Origin: Rhodanobacter panaciterrae
Lineage (GTDB): Bacteria; Pseudomonadota; Gammaproteobacteria; Xanthomonadales; Rhodanobacteraceae
Assembly (NCBI RefSeq): GCF_014651895.1
Contig: NZ_BMXT01000002.1
Coordinates: forward strand, 248,001 to 312,000
Length of the DNA stretch: 64,000 nt
Reading direction: 5' to 3'
Below the pieces are notes generated by a model. It searched no databases. It worked only from the letters and a program-made list of their open reading frames with translations, and had not been told where the DNA came from. Made by a program: the position numbers and the translations under genes. This document shows positions 1-6,600 of this stretch, in pieces (position 1 is the stretch's first letter; the number at the start of each line of letters is the position of its first letter).

Positions 1-1988
1 AGGATCGGCGGAGTGTCGATGATGATCAGGTCGTACAGCGGCATCAGCTTGTTCAGCAAGGCCGTGAAGTTCGCATGCATCAGCAGTTCGGAGGGGTTCG
101 GCGGGATCTTGCCGCGGGCAATGAAATGCATGCCGTCGACGCTAGCCACAGCGCGGATCGCAACAGTGGTGTCTATTTGCCCAGCAATGAGTTCGGACAG
201 GCCGTTCTCGGGTTTGCCGCCCAGGACCTTGTGCTGACCACCCTTGCGCATGTCGGCATCGATCAACAGCACCTTCTGGCCAGCCTGGGCAATCACCGCA
301 CCCAGGTTGGATGAAACAAAGGTCTTGCCGGCGTTGGGGCTGGAGCCGGAGATCATCAACAGGTTGTTCTTCGCCTCCAGTCGGGCGAAATGCAGGCTGG
401 TGCGCAGACTGCGCAGCGCCTCGGTGGCCAGATCCGCCGGCGCGTCCACCGCAAGCAAATGTTGTCGGCCATCACTGCGGCGATGCGGGCCACGCAGGGA
501 GATGCTGCGCTCCTGTTCGCTCATCGGGATCGACGCGTACACCGGCAGGCCAAGCTGCTCGATATCCGCAGGATCTTCCACGCCGCGATTGAGCATCTGA
601 CGCAGAAAGATGAAAGCGACAGCCAGGAAGCCGCCGAGGAAAGTGCCGCCGAGCGCGATGACTGCCTTCTTCGGCTTCACCGGGCGGCTGGTGTCCGCTG
701 CGGCCTTGTCGATGATGCGCACATTACCGACGGTGCCGGCACGGGCGATATCCAGTTGCTGGGCCTGATTGAGCAGGCTGGTATAGGTGTCATTGCTGAC
801 CTGCACATCACGGGTCAGCCGCAGCAGTTCCTGCTGGGTGTCCGGCAACTGGCCAACCTGCTTTTCCATCGCAGCCTTCTGCGCATCCAGTTGACCGATC
901 TGCTGCATCAGGGCCTTGTAGGCCGGATGCTCAGGGGTGAACCGGCGCTCCATATCGGCTTGCTGCATGCGCAACTGCTGGATGCTGGTCTCGATCGCCA
1001 CTTCTTGGTCCAGCAAGCCCTTGGTCTGCATGGTGATGTCGACCGAATGCGCCTGGGTCTGGTACGCGTTCAGCGCCGTAGTGGCCTTTTCCAGGTCGCG
1101 CCGCACGTTCGGCAGTTGTTCCTTGACGAACTTCAGGCTGTTGGCGGCTTCGGCGGAATTACGATCCACGTTTTGGCGCACGTACAGCTCGCTGACCTGG
1201 TCGAGCAGGTTGGTGGCCAGTTCCGGGTCGGCGTTGTTGTAAGTCAACGCGATGATGCCCGAGTCCTTGCCTTGCTCGCTGGCATTGACGTCCTGCTGCA
1301 ATTGGGTGATCACGGCCAGGTCGCGCTGGCGCACCACGTCGAAGCGCATGCCCGGATTGGCGGCCAGCGCCTTCACCTGGATGGTCACGCCGTGGCCGTT
1401 GGCGGATTGCCCGACTTGACCACTGAGCAGAGTGTTGTTGTCGTCATCGAGCAGGGTGTAGGCGCCGTTCTTGCCGGCAATCAAGGTCAACGACTTGTCC
1501 AGCAAGCTGGCAGGGACATCCAGCTGGAAGATATCCAGCGTCGAACCGCCCCAGTCATAGCTGTTCATGCCGAACTTGGGCGGTGCCACAGCGCCGGCTT
1601 GATCTGGCGAGTAACGACGAGCAATGAAACTGCCAATCATTGGGAAGCGTCGCGGCGTGACGTTGATGGCCAAATGAAGGTTGTCGGCCGCCGCGCCGAT
1701 CACCGTGCGAGAGGTAATCAGCGCTATCTCGGTGGTGGCCTCCGAATTTGACGCGCCCAATGTCTGGGTGATCGCGCTGAGGCCCGGCAAGTTGGGCACT
1801 TTCTGCTCCACCTGCACGATCGCATTGGCCTGGTAGACCGGGGTGGCCAGCAAGGCGTAGGCCACGCTGATCACGAAAAACAGGCCGGTAACCAAGATGA
1901 TCAGCCATTTATGGTCGATCAACGTACCGAGCAGTGCGCCCAGGTCGATTTCGTCATCGCCCTGCGATGGAGTTTGCGTAGCAGCCAT
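1..1988 (-). CDS. wzc: Polysaccharide biosynthesis tyrosine autokinase (Wzc/Etk family), 3' end outside window
   Basis: Inner-membrane co-polymerase and bacterial tyrosine kinase that controls export and chain length of surface polysaccharide together with the Wza-type exporter. The visible 662 residues show a cytoplasmic start, a membrane segment near residues 24-44, a Wzz-type periplasmic region with long helices (about 60-440), a second membrane segment near 443-462, and a cytoplasmic kinase domain. The kinase has Walker A GSSPNAGKT near residue 548, Walker A' VLLIDADMRKG and Walker B DLIIIDTPPI. The expected C-terminal tyrosine cluster lies beyond position 1. The start is ATG at 1988. The phosphatase gene upstream ends 32 bases before it and points the same way, so the two probably form one transcript, as etp-etk do in the E. 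coli group 4 capsule operon. Confidence 0.93.
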   Translation of the reverse strand, partial: MAATQTPSQGDDEIDLGALLGTLIDHKWLIILVTGLFFVISVAYALLATPVYQANAIVQVEQKVPNLPGLSAITQTLGASNSEATTEIALITSRTVIGAAADNLHLAINVTPRRFPMIGSFIARRYSPDQAGAVAPPKFGMNSYDWGGSTLDIFQLDVPASLLDKSLTLIAGKNGAYTLLDDDNNTLLSGQVGQSANGHGVTIQVKALAANPGMRFDVVRQRDLAVITQLQQDVNASEQGKDSGIIALTYNNADPELATNLLDQVSELYVRQNVDRNSAEAANSLKFVKEQLPNVRRDLEKATTALNAYQTQAHSVDITMQTKGLLDQEVAIETSIQQLRMQQADMERRFTPEHPAYKALMQQIGQLDAQKAAMEKQVGQLPDTQQELLRLTRDVQVSNDTYTSLLNQAQQLDIARAGTVGNVRIIDKAAADTSRPVKPKKAVIALGGTFLGGFLAVAFIFLRQMLNRGVEDPADIEQLGLPVYASIPMSEQERSISLRGPHRRSDGRQHLLAVDAPADLATEALRSLRTSLHFARLEAKNNLLMISGSSPNAGKTFVSSNLGAVIAQAGQKVLLIDADMRKGGQHKVLGGKPENGLSELIAGQIDTTVAIRAVASVDGMHFIARGKIPPNPSELLMHANFTALLNKLMPLYDLIIIDTPPI

Positions 1989-2020
1989 TCAGGTGGTCGT
2001 CTCTTTGAAATGAATGTGAG

Positions 2021-2455
2021 TTACAGGTAGCGCAGCCAGCTATCAACACCTTGCGTGATCATGCCGTAAACATGGTCGAACGCGACGCGCTGCTGTCGAT
2101 AGGGGTCGGGGATGTCCCGTCCCTGCAACCATTTGTCGAATATGAAAATCTTGCCGCTGGCTTCCGGCGCCAGTCGGACCATGGCATCCACATGGCTTTT
2201 TTCCATGCCAAGCACCAGGTCGGCCTCTCGCAGCATGGCCGGCGTGAGTTGCCGGGCGCGATGTGCCGCGCCGTCGATGCCATGCTCAGCCAGCAATTGC
2301 ATCGCGGTCGTATCCATGGAATGCCCGGCAAGCGCGCCGAGGCCGGCGCTGCTCAACTGGATATCGCGTGGCGCCAAACGTTGCCGAAACAGGTATTCGG
2401 CAGTCGGGCTACGACAGATGTTGCCTATGCAGACGGTCAAGATCCGTTTGAACAC
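2021..2455 (-). CDS. wzb: Low-molecular-weight protein tyrosine phosphatase (Wzb/Etp)
   Basis: Cytoplasmic phosphatase of 144 residues that dephosphorylates the Wzc-type kinase encoded just downstream. It carries the family P-loop near the N-terminus, VCIGNICRSP (C-x5-R-S), and the C-terminal general-acid motif DIPDPYR. A GTG at 2455 is taken as the start because the family begins only a few residues before the P-loop, and a GAGGAG sequence lies about 11 bases upstream. The frame stays open further upstream, but that part has no family similarity. It is divergent from the small secreted-protein genes that follow, across a 392-base gap holding their promoter. Confidence 0.92.
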   Translation of the reverse strand: MFKRILTVCIGNICRSPTAEYLFRQRLAPRDIQLSSAGLGALAGHSMDTTAMQLLAEHGIDGAAHRARQLTPAMLREADLVLGMEKSHVDAMVRLAPEASGKIFIFDKWLQGRDIPDPYRQQRVAFDHVYGMITQGVDSWLRYL

Positions 2456-2753
2456 TGTACTGAATGACTCCTCAAGTGCTGGACGCTGGTAAAGCGGGTT
2501 GCTCGTCGACTCAGCCGACTGCGCCCGATCAGGTCCATCCTGGAAAACTCCTTGAACTGGATGTTTCCTGCATCCTTTGCCCCGAATCATGCTGCATAGG
2601 GACGCTGCGGACCGTTCCGCCATGCAAATCCATGCAACAACCACCGCCGAGCCTTCCATCCAGCCGTTCTCGATGAAAACGCGACGGAGGCACGTGTTTC
2701 GGGGGATGCGACATGATAGCTGATGCTGGCCAAATTGATCGTTCCACCCCACC

Positions 2754-2792
2754 GGGGACATATATCCCCTTCAGTTTGATTGTGGCTATACT
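2754..2792 (+). promoter_or_regulatory. Candidate promoter/operator of the first GfcA-like gene
   Basis: An imperfect palindrome (GGGGACATATATCCCC, 2754-2769) is followed by a -10-like TATACT at 2787-2792, 55 bases before the start codon. The pair CATATAT...CTATACTT, 20 bases apart, recurs with a 21-base gap upstream of the paralogous gene at 3332. No good -35 hexamer is placed for this -10, which would suit an activator-dependent promoter. The remainder of the 2456-2847 gap shows no gene I can support. Confidence 0.4.
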
Positions 2793-2847
2793 TGTCAACA
2801 CATATATCTGCCGCTTGAAAAAGAGCGCACTTCCCGGGGGGTCTTCC

Positions 2848-3099
2848 ATGAAGAAATTGATCGTTGCATTGCTGGCGAGCGGCCTGATGGGTTCGGCCTT
2901 TGCCCAGTCCACCCAACAGCAGCCGACAACGCCACCACCGGCCGCCGCACCGACTGTGCCTGGCGCCAAGGCAGCCAGCACCGCGTCGCTGGGTGAGCTG
3001 ACTCCGTTCTACGTGGTCGCCGGTGTCGTTGCTGTTGCCGCGATCGTGGTCGCCTCCAGCGGTAGCAGCAAGAAGTCAGGCACAACTGGCACTCACTGA
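2848..3099 (+). CDS. Small secreted GfcA/YjbE-like protein, copy 1
   Basis: An 83-residue protein with a clear signal peptide (start MKKLIVALLASGLMGSAFAQ), a Gln/Thr/Pro/Ala-rich middle, a hydrophobic segment near residues 53-70, and a Ser/Lys/Thr/Gly tail ending GTTGTH. It has no recognisable domain. Its size, composition and position before wza-gfcBCD match GfcA (YmcD) and YjbE, the small Thr-rich proteins that open the E. coli group 4 capsule and yjb operons. The role of those proteins is poorly known, so homology is inferred from context and architecture. The start is the ATG at 2848, just before the signal peptide; an in-frame ATG upstream would only add a non-signal leader. A paralogue lies 232 bases downstream. 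Confidence 0.78.
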   Translation: MKKLIVALLASGLMGSAFAQSTQQQPTTPPPAAAPTVPGAKAASTASLGELTPFYVVAGVVAVAAIVVASSGSSKKSGTTGTH

Positions 3100-3117
3100 C
3101 ATCGCCATGTTTTGGAT

Positions 3118-3153
3118 AAAGCCGCGCCAGGCAACGCCTGACGCGGCTTTTTT
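3118..3153 (+). terminator. Rho-independent terminator after GfcA-like copy 1
   Basis: A GC-rich stem (GCCGCG-C-CAGGC paired with GCCTG-A-CGCGGC, loop AAC) is followed by six T. It begins 18 bases after the stop codon, so the first small gene should be largely a monocistronic message. Confidence 0.88.
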
Positions 3154-3253
3154 ATGGCCCAGGATCTCCGCCACGACTGCAGACGAGAGCTGTCGGCAAA
3201 ATCACGCTTCATCACACAGCCACACCATACTGAAGCGAATGGATTGAACCGGC

Positions 3254-3289
3254 CATATATAGTCTCTTCACATGGACACCACTATACTT
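3254..3289 (+). promoter_or_regulatory. Candidate promoter element of the second GfcA-like gene
   Basis: CATATAT (3254-3260) and CTATACTT (3282-3289) repeat the arrangement seen before copy 1, with a spacing of 21 instead of 20. TATACT at 3283-3288 would be the -10, 43 bases before the ATG. Because a terminator separates the two small genes, copy 2 needs its own promoter. Confidence 0.4.
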
Positions 3290-3331
3290 TCGATGCTCAT
3301 GAGTACAGGGCCACGACACAAGGAGTTACGC

Positions 3332-3601
3332 ATGAAGATGCTATTAGCTGCACTTTTGGCCACTGGCCTGATGGTTTCAGGACTTGCTCAGGCCGCTGCT
3401 ACGCCACAACCGAATACCTCGCAAAGTCAGGCGCAGACGCCAGCGGTTGCAGGTGCTGCCGCTGCTAGTACCGCATCCACGGGCGGAATCTCAGCGGCCC
3501 AAGTGGTTGCTGTGAGCATTGCTGTCGTCGCAACAGCGGCAGTCGTTTACGGCGCCACCCGCAGCAATAACCGCACCACCGGTACCACTGGTACCCATTA
3601 A
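3332..3601 (+). CDS. Small secreted GfcA/YjbE-like protein, copy 2
   Basis: An 89-residue paralogue of the protein at 2848. It has a signal peptide (MKMLLAALLATGLMVSGLAQA), an Ala/Gln/Thr/Ser-rich middle, a hydrophobic stretch near residues 56-74, and an Asn/Arg/Thr/Gly tail ending in the same GTTGTH. The ATG at 3332 has an AGGAG ribosome-binding site six bases upstream, which decides the start. The gene sits between two strong terminators and in front of the wza homologue, so it too is probably made mostly from a short message. I infer an exported or membrane-anchored accessory factor of the polysaccharide system; the biochemical function is unknown. Confidence 0.78.
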   Translation: MKMLLAALLATGLMVSGLAQAAATPQPNTSQSQAQTPAVAGAAAASTASTGGISAAQVVAVSIAVVATAAVVYGATRSNNRTTGTTGTH

Positions 3602-3618
3602 CCCTGTAGTTTCAGTAA

Positions 3619-3654
3619 AGCAAACGTGCCGAGTCAGTCGGCACGTTTGCTTTT
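3619..3654 (+). terminator. Strong terminator between GfcA-like copy 2 and wza
   Basis: A perfect 14-bp stem (AGCAAACGTGCCGA and its complement, loop GTCAG) is followed by TTTT. It starts 18 bases after the stop of the small gene and ends 46 bases before the wza start. It either isolates the small gene or works as a partial terminator that lets a fraction of transcripts continue into wza-gfcBCD. Confidence 0.85.
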
Positions 3655-3700
3655 GCTGTGTCCACCGTTTCTTCGCGAACCCAGTGAGTTCTACCAAACC

Positions 3701-4804
3701 GTGAAAAAGCTCTCCGTCTTGACCGCTATTGCCCTCGCCTCGCTGCTGAACGGTTGCATGTGGGCACCGGGACAGCACATGTCTTCCAATAGCCTGGTTC
3801 GTGGCGATTCGGCAGACAACAGTCAAGTTGAATTGATACCGATCACGCCGAAGCTGCTGGCGATGAATCGGGCTGGGGCACAGGCAGCGGCGATATCGCC
3901 GGCACTGCTGGCGTATCAACCGGAGCCGTACGTCATCGGTGCAGGCGACACCTTGTACATCACGGTGTGGGATCACCCCGAACTGACCTCGCCTGCTGGC
4001 CCACAGCAGCAAACGCTGGCCAATGGCCGTCTGGTACGTTCGGACGGCACGCTGTTCTATCCGTATGTCGGCAGCATCAAGGTCGCCGGCATGACGATCG
4101 AGGATCTGCGTCAGGCGATCAGCAGCAAGCTCGCCGCCTACGTCGAGAAGCCGCAGGTCGACGTCAGCGTGATTGGCTATGGCAGCCAGCGCGTGCTGTT
4201 GCAGGGTGCATTCGTGAAGACCGATCCGCAGCCGATCACGGCGGTGCCGTTGACCCTGTCACAAGTGCTGGGCACGGCCACCATCAATACCGAACAGGCC
4301 AATCTGTCCGGTTTGGTGCTGACCCGCGACGGCCACGACTACCATCTGGATTTGGATGCATTGAACGGCGACAAGAGCCTGGCGCAAGACATTTACCTGA
4401 AGCCGGGTGATCGCCTGTTTCTGCCGTACAACGACCGCCAGGAAGCGTATGTCATGGGCGAAGTCATGCGCCCGATGGCGATCAGCTTCAAGACCGCCGA
4501 CCTCACGCTGACCCAGGCGCTTGGCCGTGCCGGCGGCCTCAATCCGACGACGGCGAAAGGCAACGCGGTGTATGTGATTCGCGGCATGGAAGATCTGGAA
4601 CAGGCACCTGCCAAAGTCTTCCAACTCGATGCGCAATCACCGGCAGCGTTTGCCCTGGCTGATCAGTTCATGGTGAAACCGGGCGATGTGGTGTTTGTAG
4701 GTCCGGCCGGCGTGACCCGCTGGAACCGCCTGCTCACCCAGCTGTTGCCGCTGTCGGGCCTGATCAGCAACGCAGCCAGCGCGAACTACAATCTCGGTCA
4801 CTGA
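3701..4804 (+). CDS. wza: Outer-membrane polysaccharide export lipoprotein (Wza/GfcE)
   Basis: A 367-residue outer-membrane export channel for polysaccharide, close in length to E. coli Wza (about 380). GTG at 3701 begins a lipoprotein signal, VKKLSVLTAIALASLLNGC, with the lipid-bearing Cys at residue 19. An in-frame extension to 3626 would run into the terminator stem and lacks a signal. The poly-export domain starts at YVIGAGDTLYITVWDHPEL, followed by SLBB-type domains (QRVLLQGAF and EAYVMGEVMRPMAI regions). A C-terminal amphipathic stretch after MVKPGDVVFVGP would form the outer-membrane barrel helix. It works with the Wzc-type kinase encoded divergently and with the GfcB-D homologues that follow. 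Confidence 0.92.
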   Translation: MKKLSVLTAIALASLLNGCMWAPGQHMSSNSLVRGDSADNSQVELIPITPKLLAMNRAGAQAAAISPALLAYQPEPYVIGAGDTLYITVWDHPELTSPAGPQQQTLANGRLVRSDGTLFYPYVGSIKVAGMTIEDLRQAISSKLAAYVEKPQVDVSVIGYGSQRVLLQGAFVKTDPQPITAVPLTLSQVLGTATINTEQANLSGLVLTRDGHDYHLDLDALNGDKSLAQDIYLKPGDRLFLPYNDRQEAYVMGEVMRPMAISFKTADLTLTQALGRAGGLNPTTAKGNAVYVIRGMEDLEQAPAKVFQLDAQSPAAFALADQFMVKPGDVVFVGPAGVTRWNRLLTQLLPLSGLISNAASANYNLGH

Positions 4805-4878
4805 TCGTCACTGATGGTTTCATTGCGCACTTTCACACGCCCCTGCAGGCATAGCCCGATAAGGATGAGGACCCAGGC

Positions 4879-5619
4879 TTGCAACCGGACCAGTTGACGA
4901 ACAGCGCGCAGACCACGACGCCAAAAGCACGCACAGCCACCCATCATGCCGTGCCGCGCAGGCGCAGCCTGTTGCTGGTTGCATGGCCACTGTTGCTGCT
5001 GGCGCTGCATGGCTGCAGCGACCTGTCGCGGTCCACCGTCGATGCGGCAAAGCTCGCGGTGCACCGACGCCCGCATGTGGAGCCTACGGCTGCCGAGGTG
5101 GCGGCCAAGCCGTATTTCCAGTTGCAGGTAACCAGCCCGGTCGGCAGCGCCGTGTTGATTCTCGGCAACGTGGATGGCTCGCGCGAGGCTTGGTATGGCA
5201 CCAACCAGGTGGCGATTTTCATCGAACATGGCCGGGTGGTGAAAACCATCGGCCTGAGTCAGAACCTCGATGGCGTGCAATTGCCGGCCGATGACCCGTT
5301 CGCACGTGGCCTGCAAACCCTCAGTACGCCGATGAATTACCGCATGGGCAAGGACTGGTCACCCGGTTATCGCTACGGTGTACCGGTCGATGCCACGCTG
5401 ACACCGGCCGGCCATGAGCAGATCAGCATCCTCGGCACCACCCACCAGGTGCTGCGCGTGGACGAACAACTAAGCGCGCCAGCCTTGCATTACCGCGCTA
5501 CCAATCATTACTGGGTGGATCCGCAAGACGGCTTCATCTGGAAGAGCGAACAGCAAGTGGCACCCGGACTGACCCTGCAACTGGTGCAGTTGCGGCCGTA
5601 CCGCGAGAAGCAGTCGTGA
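4879..5619 (+). CDS. gfcB: YjbF/GfcB-family lipoprotein
   Basis: A 246-residue predicted lipoprotein of the group 4 capsule accessory family (GfcB/YmcC, YjbF). A basic stretch and hydrophobic core lead to a lipobox LHGC with Cys at residue 46. The mature part has the family-like core VGSAVLILGNVDGSREAWYGTNQ and the late motif NHYWVDPQDGFIWKSEQ. The start shown is TTG at 4879, with GAGG eight bases upstream. GTG at 4951, just before the arginines of the signal peptide, is a plausible alternative and would give a more normal signal length. Its stop overlaps the next gene's start by four bases (GTGA), so the two are translationally coupled. Exact biochemical role is not established. Confidence 0.85.
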   Translation: MQPDQLTNSAQTTTPKARTATHHAVPRRRSLLLVAWPLLLLALHGCSDLSRSTVDAAKLAVHRRPHVEPTAAEVAAKPYFQLQVTSPVGSAVLILGNVDGSREAWYGTNQVAIFIEHGRVVKTIGLSQNLDGVQLPADDPFARGLQTLSTPMNYRMGKDWSPGYRYGVPVDATLTPAGHEQISILGTTHQVLRVDEQLSAPALHYRATNHYWVDPQDGFIWKSEQQVAPGLTLQLVQLRPYREKQS

Positions 5620-6386
5620 AGCGCGCGTTGTATGTGCTGTTGATGCTGGTCTGGTCTGCTGCCGCAAGCGCCGTGCAGGTGCAGGCTGACGGCGCCGTGA
5701 CTCATGCCGGCCTCCAAACACTGAAGGACCCAGCCCGCCTCAGCGACGCAGCGCTGGCCGCGCAACCGCTACCGCAGGCGTACATCTTGGGCGCCGCATG
5801 GTTGCGACCGAGCCTGCTGGAATCGCAGCAGCGGCTCAAGGCTGGCGTGTTGTTTGATCTCGGTAGCCTGCGCCAGCGCGCGCATGGCAAAGGAAAGCAG
5901 GAGCTGGCCAGAATCGTCGGCGCAATGGTGGACTGGATCACCTCGCTACCGGTCACCGGCCGGCAGTCAGCAGCCCTGCTTGATCCACGCGCAGTCGAGG
6001 CCAGCCCGCCGGAAAATCATCCGCTGGCCGCCGGCGACCGCCTGTATTATCCGCTACGCCCTGAAACCATTCGTGTGGTCGGCGCGGTGCAACAGCCGTG
6101 CACGTTGCCGCTGGTGCCATTGCAGGATGCGCGCATTTATCTGGCCGCTTGCGCGAGTAGCAGTGAAGCGGATCCGGACAGCATCCAGGTGATCGAACCG
6201 GATGGCCGAGTGTTCGTGCAGGGTATCGCACTGTGGAATCGCAGCGTGCCATTGGTGCTGGCACCGGGGGCGGTGATCTATGTGCCGCTGAGGACACGGG
6301 CGATCCAGTTGGTGGATCCCGCGTTGAATGGCGACATCGCGACGTTCCTTGCCACACAGCTGTTGCCTGGGCCGGGAGTGGAGTGA
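5616..6386 (+). CDS. gfcC: GfcC/YjbG-family periplasmic capsule protein
   Basis: A 256-residue protein beginning with GTG and a signal peptide (VKRALYVLLMLVWSAAASA). Its size and position between the YjbF-like lipoprotein and the YjbH-like barrel match GfcC/YjbG, a periplasmic protein of the E. coli group 4 capsule and yjb operons. The sequence contains two late SLBB-like segments, including AAGDRLYYPLRPETIRVVGAV and VLAPGAVIYVPLR, in line with the beta-grasp fold known for GfcC. The gene overlaps gfcB by four bases. A G/C-rich repeat separates it from gfcD. Confidence 0.85.
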   Translation: MKRALYVLLMLVWSAAASAVQVQADGAVTHAGLQTLKDPARLSDAALAAQPLPQAYILGAAWLRPSLLESQQRLKAGVLFDLGSLRQRAHGKGKQELARIVGAMVDWITSLPVTGRQSAALLDPRAVEASPPENHPLAAGDRLYYPLRPETIRVVGAVQQPCTLPLVPLQDARIYLAACASSSEADPDSIQVIEPDGRVFVQGIALWNRSVPLVLAPGAVIYVPLRTRAIQLVDPALNGDIATFLATQLLPGPGVE

Positions 6387-6404
6387 TGGGTTTTTGCGAA
6401 GAGC

Positions 6405-6576
6405 TTTACCCCCTTCCCTTGAAGGACTCCCGCGAAAAAGCTGTGCTCCCTCCCCTGCGCGCAGGGGAGGGCCGGGGTGGGGTCGCTCTTGATCTCCTTG
6501 CCAGCCCAAACCACTCCCTCCCAACCTCCCCCTGCGACCGAAGGAAGTCCCTTTGGGGCAAGCAGGGGGAGGAGCA
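6405..6576. repeat. Branched palindromic repeat, copy 1 (with extra fragment)
   Basis: The full element lies at 6444-6576. A left hairpin CTCCCCTGC/GCAGGGGAG is followed by a G-rich tract and TCGCTCTT, then a C-rich tract and a right hairpin CTCCCCCTGC/GCAGGGGGAG, with outer ends TGCTCC/GGAGCA. The right hairpin loop carries an inserted GACCGAAGGAAGTCCC module. A degenerate C-rich half-copy precedes it at 6405-6440. It lies between gfcC and gfcD and could act as an RNA hairpin in the operon message. Confidence 0.85.
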
Positions 6577-6600
6577 AGTCAGGCACAGGAACCCACCGGT

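Noticed and set aside
390-1751. Long open frame on the plus strand opposite the tyrosine kinase gene
   Set aside because: It is the antisense shadow of the kinase gene, Gln/Arg/His-rich with no domain, as expected in GC-rich DNA.
6405-6576. Insertion sequence or transposon remnant at the repeats
   Set aside because: No transposase gene or target-site duplication can be seen; the copies are too short to code for anything.
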